This document shows positions 58,083 through 64,000 of a stretch of DNA of 64,000 nt, piece after piece. The stretch comes from Candidatus Nitrotoga sp. HW29 (GTDB lineage Bacteria; Pseudomonadota; Gammaproteobacteria; Burkholderiales; Gallionellaceae). The stretch covers positions 24,334-88,333 of the forward strand of contig NZ_CAKMAA020000062.1 of the NCBI RefSeq assembly GCF_924101635.2. The letters run 5' to 3'. The notes beneath the pieces were generated by a model. It was not told the DNA's origin. It searched no databases and worked only from the letters and a program-made list of their open reading frames with translations. The translations under genes were made by a program, and so were the position numbers. Position 1 is the first letter of the stretch; each line of letters opens with the position of its first letter.

Positions 58083-58910
58083 TTACTGACACGGCTTCGC
58101 TATCGGTATGGATACACATGGTACTTGAAACAATTTGCGGTCTTCAAGACGAATGGCAGAAAGTACGCCACCCCACAAACAACCGGTATCAAGTGCAATA
58201 ATTTGAGGGGTAACTTTCAACCCCAATGCCGACCAATGTCCGAAAACGATTGTGGCATTGGCGCTAGCGCGCCCTGGCACATCAAACCACGGCATGTATC
58301 CCTCAGGTATATTGTGTACCTCATCCTTAAATTTAAATTCCATTTCACCTCTTACAGTGCAAACACGTATGCGCGTACAGGCATTAGTAATAACTCGCAG
58401 ACGCTTGTAACCACTCAAGTCATCTTTCCAATGATCAGGATGGTTGCCATACATCTGTACGAGAAAATCATGGTAGTGTTTACCCGCTAATACAGCTTCT
58501 ACTTCATGCACCAGCTGCTGTGCCTGGGTCACCGTCCAGCCCGGCAGCAACCCGGCATGTACCAGCACGAAATCCCCTTCCACATATAGCAGACGCTGCA
58601 CACGTAGCCAAGCCAGCAGTTCGTTTCGATCGGGCGCGTCAAGAATGTCATGCAGCGTGTCGTAACGATGTAATTTAGCAGCCCCCTCAGCCACCGCGAG
58701 TAAGTGCAAATCATGGTTACCCAGCACTGTAATGGCGGCATCTCCTAATGATTTTATCAAACGTAGCACGTTCGCCGAATCCGGCCCACGATTAACCAAG
58801 TCACCCACCAGCCATAGCCTATCTATTGCAGGGTCAAAACATATTTGCTCCAGCAACCGCAAAAGCTCGGTGTAACATCCCTGTATATCGCCTATCGCAT
58901 AGGTTGCCAT
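58083..58910 (-). CDS. apaH: Diadenosine tetraphosphatase (symmetrical)
   Basis: Hydrolyses Ap4A to two ADP and removes Np4 caps from RNA. 275 aa metallophosphatase of ApaH length. Motifs are [47 protein letters not shown] (GNHD) and [27 protein letters not shown] ends the fold. ATG 58910 matches family N-termini (MATY-IGDIxGC); a second ATG is at 58913. Not in a ksgA-apaG-apaH cluster here. Confidence 0.95.
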   Translation of the reverse strand: MATYAIGDIQGCYTELLRLLEQICFDPAIDRLWLVGDLVNRGPDSANVLRLIKSLGDAAITVLGNHDLHLLAVAEGAAKLHRYDTLHDILDAPDRNELLAWLRVQRLLYVEGDFVLVHAGLLPGWTVTQAQQLVHEVEAVLAGKHYHDFLVQMYGNHPDHWKDDLSGYKRLRVITNACTRIRVCTVRGEMEFKFKDEVHNIPEGYMPWFDVPGRASANATIVFGHWSALGLKVTPQIIALDTGCLWGGVLSAIRLEDRKLFQVPCVSIPIAKPCQ

Positions 58911-59001
58911 CATTCACAATCGGTCAATTTAATTCCCTGCACATTAAAATGTTAGCCTAGAAAATTATATTCAGTAAATTCACAGTGGGATGCACTTAGT
59001 G

Positions 59002-60849
59002 TCATTCTAATTTTACAATACCATTAGAATCTGGACAGTATTCCGGTATCCATTGTGTCAGGGCACGTTTTACTTCTGCATCATCCTGCGTAGTATGCGT
59101 ACTAAACCAAATTAATAAATTTCCCAGCCATGCGGCATCCACTTCACGCGCTTGTGCGATACGTAGTTTTACATGAGGGGTGGGCAAAGTGTGCTCGTTG
59201 TCAGCCAGCAATTCTTCGTACAGTTTTTCACCTAAACGCAGGCCCGTGAATTCAATCCGAATATCATCCTTGCTTAGGCCGGAAAGACGAATAAGGTCAT
59301 TCGCCAGATCAACAATTTTTACCGGATCACCCATATCCAATACAAATATTTCTCCGCCTTTTCCCATTAAACTGGCCTGCAATACCAATTGTGCAGCCTC
59401 CGGAATCGACATAAAGTAGCGTGTAATGTCCGGATGAGTGACGGTAATTGGCCCACCCTTAGCAATCTGTTCGCGGAATTTTGGAATAACGCTACCGGTG
59501 CTGCCCAAGACGTTACCGAAACGCACCATGATAAAGCGCGTTCCGCCAGGCTGCTGCAATCCCTGACATACCATTTCTGCCAAACGCTTACTCGCTCCCA
59601 TCACATTGGTTGGATTGACCGCTTTATCGGTAGAAATCAATACAAATTTGGCTACATCATGATGCTGTGCAGCAGTGGCGACCGACCATGTACCCAACAC
59701 GTTATTGCGTATCGCCTGCCAAGCATTATGTTGCTCCATGAGGGGAACATGCTTATATGCGGCGGCATGAAAAACCACCACAGGCTTATATTCAGAGAAA
59801 ACTTGATCAAGACGGGCAGCATCACGTACATCGCCAATCAGGCAAACTACGTCTAGGCCATCGAATTTCGCGGCCAGCTCCTGCTCCATGTTATACAGTG
59901 CAAACTCACTCAACTCAAACATCACTAAAGTACGCGGCTTGAAGTGTATGATCTGGCGACATAACTCAGAGCCGATGGATCCACCGGCCCCCGTTACCAG
60001 CACGGTTTTATTAGTGAATAATTCATGCAGCCTAGCTGCATCCAATTGCACCGGATCGCGTCCCAGCAGATCATCCAGCTCCACGGCACGCAATTGCGAA
60101 ATGGCAACGCGTCCACTTAACAGGTCATCAAAGGACGGTACCGTCAACACTTTGACCCTAGCTTGATTACAAATCTCAATCGCACGCTTACGCACTTGGT
60201 GAGGGGCCGATGGCATGGCGATAATGGCTTGTTTTACATCCATGCGTTCCGCCCATTGTGGCAGGCTATCCAGCGCGCCTAGCACCTTGATCCCATTAAG
60301 GATACGCCCATGTTTATCCGTATTGTCGTCCAGAAAACCCACCAGCCGCCAATCACGGCTTCGCGCCAATTCTTTGGACAAACCAACGGCTGCATCGCTC
60401 GCTCCTAACACCAGCACTGACTCTACATTTAAGTTGAGATTACGATAAAAGCCATGCTCTTTCCAAAGACGATAAATGAAACGGCTCCCGCCCATTACCA
60501 GCAGCAATAGTGCAGGATTAATCACCAGTACCGAGCGTGGTATTACGGCGCTGATTCGAAACATCCACAACACAAAAGGAATGAGTGCGGCAGCCGTCAG
60601 CACCGCTAAAAAAATTCGGCGCAGGTCAGTTACACTGGCATAGCGCCATAGACCACGATATAAACCAAAATGCCAGAAAACAATACTTTGCAAGGGTACG
60701 ACCCAGATCAAGGTATGCAGCATCTCATCGATGAAATGCGGTGGCGGTTCGAAATTGAAGCGCAACAGATAAGCAAAGCTCCAGGCAAATGCAGCCGCTG
60801 CAAAGTCATGCAGCATAGCCAGCAGAGTACGCACATCTAATTTAGCCAC
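59002..60849 (-). CDS. Membrane-bound UDP-sugar 4,6-dehydratase/epimerase (CapD/WbpM/FlaA1 family)
   Basis: 615 aa. Four N-terminal helices (about residues 10-120), a CoA-binding-like NAD fold (VLVLGASDAAVGLSKELAR), then the Polysacc_synt_2 SDR domain with TGAGGSIGSELCRQI (about 290-304) and LISTDKAVNPTNVMGASKRLAEMV (catalytic S-D-K with Met at the Tyr position, as in WbpM-type enzymes). FGNVLGSTGSVIPKFREQI follows. It makes a UDP-4-keto-6-deoxy sugar for O-antigen or exopolysaccharide. It starts with GTG and overlaps the preceding transferase gene by 8 bp. Confidence 0.92.
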   Translation of the reverse strand: MAKLDVRTLLAMLHDFAAAAFAWSFAYLLRFNFEPPPHFIDEMLHTLIWVVPLQSIVFWHFGLYRGLWRYASVTDLRRIFLAVLTAAALIPFVLWMFRISAVIPRSVLVINPALLLLVMGGSRFIYRLWKEHGFYRNLNLNVESVLVLGASDAAVGLSKELARSRDWRLVGFLDDNTDKHGRILNGIKVLGALDSLPQWAERMDVKQAIIAMPSAPHQVRKRAIEICNQARVKVLTVPSFDDLLSGRVAISQLRAVELDDLLGRDPVQLDAARLHELFTNKTVLVTGAGGSIGSELCRQIIHFKPRTLVMFELSEFALYNMEQELAAKFDGLDVVCLIGDVRDAARLDQVFSEYKPVVVFHAAAYKHVPLMEQHNAWQAIRNNVLGTWSVATAAQHHDVAKFVLISTDKAVNPTNVMGASKRLAEMVCQGLQQPGGTRFIMVRFGNVLGSTGSVIPKFREQIAKGGPITVTHPDITRYFMSIPEAAQLVLQASLMGKGGEIFVLDMGDPVKIVDLANDLIRLSGLSKDDIRIEFTGLRLGEKLYEELLADNEHTLPTPHVKLRIAQAREVDAAWLGNLLIWFSTHTTQDDAEVKRALTQWIPEYCPDSNGIVKLE

Positions 60850-61822
60850 GCTGGCTTCGCTGAAATGCTTTCCAGCGACTATCCAAAATCAGCATCAGCC
60901 CAGCATATACCCCTCCCCATATCAGGAACAGCAGCCATGGCCATTCAGTGGATTGACGTAAACACCAAGTAGCAGATGCGCCCACCGCAAACATCAGAGC
61001 ATATTCAAATAATGCGACATTACGATGTCCCCAACCGATCTGCACTAATCGTTGATAATAATGTTCGCGATGTGCTTGAGAGATTTTTTCACGACGCAAC
61101 ATACGTTTCAGCAAGGTCACACTAGCATCTATAATGAAAGGAGAGAATACCAACAACGGAAACCATCCGGGCCATAGCTCCTGTTGCCAGCCCCACACCC
61201 CCATCGCGGCAGATAAAAAGCCAAGGGGAATGGATCCTGCGTCACCCATAAATACTTGAGCCGGATAAAAATTGTAATAAAGCAATCCCAAGCCAGCGGC
61301 ACCTATTGAAAAATTTAGCATGGCCTGAGTATCAGCGCCATGCATCAATGCCGCTACGCCATACATGGTAAAACCGAAAAATGTCATACCGCCAGCCAAG
61401 CCATCCGATCCATCCATAAAATTGAATAGATTGGTCATCCAAACTACGCACAGCAACACGAGCAAAGCTTGTACTACACCCTGTGCCAGCAAGCCGGAGC
61501 CGAACACCAGAATTGCGGCAGCGGTAATATGCGCTAACAAGCGTTGACGTACCGGCAGGCCGTGCATGTCATCTAGCAAAGAAACAACGAACAGTACAAT
61601 CATGGGCAAGACCACCCACCAAGCTAATGACATCACCATCAATGCCCAGGCAGACAAAAGACCCGCCATTAATCCCACTCCGCCAATGCGCGGAATTGGC
61701 TCCTCATGCAATGAGCGCTCGTTAGGGATATCTTGAATTTTTTTGCCGGCTTTACTGAATACAATAATAGTAATCACCAACATGGTGATCAGCGCTGCAA
61801 TTAGGGGGGCGTAGTGCGACAT
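60842..61822 (-). CDS. Polyprenyl-phosphate sugar-1-phosphate transferase (WecA/WbpL-like)
   Basis: 326 aa integral membrane GT4-type enzyme starting a lipid-linked glycan. Conserved loops are PRIGGVGLMAG (about residues 44-54), VSLLDDMHGLPVRQRL (DDxxG), NLFNFMDGSDGLAGG (nucleotide-binding NxxNxxDGxDGLA), FMGDAGSIPLGF and HREHYYQRLV (HxHxx loop). Whether it uses UDP-GlcNAc or a bacillosamine- or fucosamine-type sugar is not visible. It overlaps the dehydratase gene by 8 bp, as in WbpL-WbpM loci. Confidence 0.93.
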   Translation of the reverse strand: MSHYAPLIAALITMLVITIIVFSKAGKKIQDIPNERSLHEEPIPRIGGVGLMAGLLSAWALMVMSLAWWVVLPMIVLFVVSLLDDMHGLPVRQRLLAHITAAAILVFGSGLLAQGVVQALLVLLCVVWMTNLFNFMDGSDGLAGGMTFFGFTMYGVAALMHGADTQAMLNFSIGAAGLGLLYYNFYPAQVFMGDAGSIPLGFLSAAMGVWGWQQELWPGWFPLLVFSPFIIDASVTLLKRMLRREKISQAHREHYYQRLVQIGWGHRNVALFEYALMFAVGASATWCLRQSTEWPWLLFLIWGGVYAGLMLILDSRWKAFQRSQRG

Positions 61823-61969
61823 GGAGACTTTTACTCTATAACAACATTAATCATTTCCACGCAATCCACTTTCATGCGAGGCCGTTACCGTATGAAAAAT
61901 TGCTTACCAATCCTCGGCTCGATTGGTATGGTTTATTAAAAATAATGAAACAGCATAAGAACATACTTA

Positions 61970-62929
61970 TTAAATTTTCTTACCTGAACAACGGTGCGAT
62001 TCTACAGTCGCTTGCAGCCCCTGTTGTAACGTATAAGGAGGTACCCAATTTAAATCACGGCGGATTTTACCATTATCGACCTGCAACGAACCGAGTAACC
62101 GTTCGACTTGATCAGCTTTGCCGGATAATTTTCCCAGTATACGTAACCAGTCAGGCGAAAACGACAATAAGTGCGCCGGACATCCCATCGCATTGCCTAA
62201 TTGGCGCAACAAATCCGGAGTGGAAATATCCTCACCATCGCATACCAAATAAGTCTGGCCTGCGGCAACAGAATGGGTTGAACAAGCTATCAAGGCATCC
62301 ACCAAATTACCCAGATAAATCAGGCTGCGACGGTTATGCACAGACGCAAATGGCAAAGGAATGTGTTTAGCGACCACTGCCAGCATTTGTGCAAAGTTGC
62401 CTTTTACACCCGTACCATAAACCAATGGAGGACGCACAACAACAATTTCCAAGCCGGTTTCTTGGGCAATGCGCCACAACGCTTGCTCGGTTTGCCATTT
62501 CGAGATACTGTAAAAATCTTGTGGGCTGGGTTCATCCAACTCTGTAAATGGCTGAGTTGCACTGGTCTGCTCGCCATTCACCTTGATCGAACTAACGTAG
62601 ACGAACCGCTTCGCCCCAGAACAAGCAGCCTGCCGAGCGAGATTTGAAGTGCCATGCAGGTTGACCTTGAGAAACTCCGCCAATGGATCGGTAGCGCTCT
62701 CGCGCATTACATGCACTCGTGCGGCAAGATGAATCACCACATCCACGTCACGTAATGCCTCAGTCCAATTCGTCTCACTATCAATTGCGCCGACGACGAT
62801 GGTTTCAATATTTTCAATCAATGAACTCCCTGAACGCACCGCCGCATTTACAGAATGTCCTCGTCGGAACAATTCAGCACAAAGCGCTTTACCAACAAAG
62901 CCATCAGCCCCAGAAATCATAAATTTCAT
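61970..62929 (-). CDS. NAD-dependent sugar epimerase/reductase (SDR, WbpK-like)
   Basis: 319 aa from ATG 62929. Extended SDR with MKFMISGADGFVGKALCAEL (residues 1-20), VVIHLAARVHVM, FVYVSSIKVNGE (Ser), FYSISKWQTEQAL (YxxxK) and VVRPPLVYGTGVKGNF. In Pseudomonas-type loci such enzymes reduce or epimerise the sugar that the WbpL-like transferase uses (UDP-4-keto-GlcNAc-derived). It lies 147 bp upstream of that transferase on the same strand. The exact sugar product is unknown. Confidence 0.9.
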   Translation of the reverse strand: MKFMISGADGFVGKALCAELFRRGHSVNAAVRSGSSLIENIETIVVGAIDSETNWTEALRDVDVVIHLAARVHVMRESATDPLAEFLKVNLHGTSNLARQAACSGAKRFVYVSSIKVNGEQTSATQPFTELDEPSPQDFYSISKWQTEQALWRIAQETGLEIVVVRPPLVYGTGVKGNFAQMLAVVAKHIPLPFASVHNRRSLIYLGNLVDALIACSTHSVAAGQTYLVCDGEDISTPDLLRQLGNAMGCPAHLLSFSPDWLRILGKLSGKADQVERLLGSLQVDNGKIRRDLNWVPPYTLQQGLQATVESHRCSGKKI

Positions 62930-62994
62930 TATAATAACCAATGAGTAAGCATGATTAAGTTGGGTAAGCTTTCATTGTTTTATCGCACATTTGT

Positions 62995-63783
62995 TCATGG
63001 GATTTTTTTCAAACGCAACCAGAGTATTTTTAAAAACAAAGAAGAACAAAAAAATCGCATCATGCTCATAAGATGCCACTTCAAATACTGAAAACTATGA
63101 TGGCTACTTCTACGCGCAAGGTGAACCACCTTGGCATCAGGGCATAAAACCACTTCATAACCCTTTAATCTCAGCCTAGCGCATAAATCTACATCTTCAT
63201 AATAAAGAAAATATCGCTGATCAAATCCACCTAGTTTTTTGAATACGTCACGCGGGAATAACATGAACATCCCACCCACCCAATCAGGAAAAATCGGGTT
63301 ATCTTTTACAAGATAATCGCTACTGTTACATCTGCTGAACGCTTTGCAAAATATCTTGAGTGGCGTTGGAAAACGACGGGCACTATCTTCCACCGTACCG
63401 CTCTCATTTAATACGAGTGGCGCTGCCACACCTACTGAAGAATCCTGCAGACACGTAAGCAACGCCTTGAATGGATTATCATTCAACCGGACATCTGGAT
63501 TCATTACACAAAAAAATCGCCCTGCTGCGTATGTAAATGCTTGATTGTGGTTGATCGCGAATCCTATAGGGATTGGGTTACGAATAACCTTTATTGGAAA
63601 TACAAAGCTATCTGCTGCGAACGGCAATGTCTCATCCAGGTTAAGTGTGAGAATCAGTTCGATCAATGAAGCCCGGCAATGCTGGTTGATATCATGCAGC
63701 AGACACCCAATCAACTGGATTTGTGCATGACTGACAACAGAAATGGAAATTTCGGGCGATTGCTCTACGGCTATTTTATCCAT
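62995..63783 (-). CDS. Family-2 glycosyltransferase
   Basis: 262 aa GT2 enzyme of the rhamnosyltransferase-like branch. N-terminal strand ISISVVSHAQIQLIG (about residues 13-27), VIRNPIPIGFAINHNQAF, FCVMNPDVRLNDNPF (DxD-like NPDVR), and WVGGMFMLFPRDVFKKLGGFDQRYFLYYEDVDLCARLRLKGY (broken: GGMFMLFPRDVF; GGFDQRYFLYYEDVDLCARL, with acidic ED). It has a hydrophobic C-terminal tail (SMMRFFCSSLFLKILWL). It would add a sugar to the growing surface glycan. ATG 63783 is preferred over TTG 63786. Confidence 0.92.
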   Translation of the reverse strand: MDKIAVEQSPEISISVVSHAQIQLIGCLLHDINQHCRASLIELILTLNLDETLPFAADSFVFPIKVIRNPIPIGFAINHNQAFTYAAGRFFCVMNPDVRLNDNPFKALLTCLQDSSVGVAAPLVLNESGTVEDSARRFPTPLKIFCKAFSRCNSSDYLVKDNPIFPDWVGGMFMLFPRDVFKKLGGFDQRYFLYYEDVDLCARLRLKGYEVVLCPDAKVVHLARRSSHHSFQYLKWHLMSMMRFFCSSLFLKILWLRLKKIP

Positions 63784-63943
63784 CAAAAATAATGAACCTG
63801 AGGTATTTGAGTAACTTCCTTCGCTATCAGACTTCTATTCATAAATTCTATTTCGCCGGTTGGTAGCGATGGCGGATTAAAATGCCAGTTTTCGTCCAGC
63901 TCAGATTCGATTAATAAATATAATCAAGCGCAAGACCAAATTA

Positions 63944-64000
63944 TCAAACGGCGGATTCAAGTTCGAAGTGCAACAACTGATGCTGGCTTGGTATAGCGCA
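63944..64000 (-). pseudogene. Possible transposase C-terminal tail running off the window
   Basis: From the window edge a minus-strand frame reads CAIPSQHQLLHFELESAV and stops at 63944-63946. Endings of the type LLHFELESA occur in some insertion-sequence transposases. Too short to name; more sequence beyond base 64000 would decide. Confidence 0.2.

Noticed and set aside
61900..62370. 156-codon plus-strand frame opposite the SDR gene
   Set aside because: It is antisense to a clear epimerase gene and has no recognisable features.

Overview
The window looks like chromosomal DNA of a chemolithoautotrophic betaproteobacterium, most likely of the Gallionellaceae/Nitrosomonadales type. This is inferred from gene content and protein flavour, not from a search. 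It has Calvin-cycle genes (phosphoribulokinase prkB, class I fructose-bisphosphatase fbp), aerobic ubiquinone genes (ubiB, ubiJ, ubiE), a Gram-negative envelope set (lptE, slt, a dolP-like gene, a TonB receptor) and the leuS-lptE-holA-cutA-dsbD series. No rRNA, tRNA or CRISPR array was recognised.

Layout. 1-0.6 kb: end of a MoeB/ThiF-type gene. 0.6-1.4 kb: a repeat copy and a small unknown gene. 1.5-8.1 kb (minus): leuS, lptE, holA, cutA, dsbD. 8.3-12.6 kb (plus): prkB, uvrD, a DUF481 outer-membrane protein. 12.9-17.1 kb (minus): a BASS-type transporter, cca, slt. 17.6-18.6 kb: fbp. 18.8-24.4 kb (minus): ubiB, ubiJ, a Tim44-domain protein, ubiE, DUF971, a BON lipoprotein, yraN. 24.7-26.6 kb (plus): rsmI, pyrC. 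26.7-30.7 kb (minus): an orphan ParA, glmS, two tiny CxxC thioredoxin-fold proteins, a 32-residue membrane protein and a cupin.

The stretch from about 30.8 to 43.7 kb is accessory DNA. It holds an IS630-family element inserted, with TA duplication, into a decayed IS3-family transposase. It also holds stress and detoxification genes (GST, MOSC, VOC, catalase, an FMN-type oxidase, a thioredoxin-like protein), a TonB receptor, and broken genes (aldo/keto reductase, monooxygenase, REP-type transposase). Two copies of a short inverted-repeat element flank the TonB receptor. Several ORF ends carry motifs reminiscent of integron attC sites.

From 43.9 kb the core resumes: trkA-trkH (potassium uptake), rfbD, a DUF1566 gene, trxA, rho, a stand-alone AAA ATPase, an NsrR-type regulator, a nitronate-monooxygenase-like flavoprotein, trpD-trpG, a CorC/HlyC-type membrane protein and apaH. 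The window ends in a minus-strand surface-polysaccharide locus (CapD/WbpM-type dehydratase, WecA/WbpL-type initiating transferase, SDR epimerase, GT2 glycosyltransferase).

The clearest new-looking items are: (1) a three-copy miniature inverted-repeat element of about 98 bp with 4-bp YTAR target duplications; (2) the nested IS630-in-IS3 insertion, with a consensus -1 frameshift heptamer in the IS630 transposase; (3) an operon-like group of a 32-residue membrane protein and two CxxC mini-thioredoxins; (4) a 39-bp perfect palindrome just upstream of trpG.
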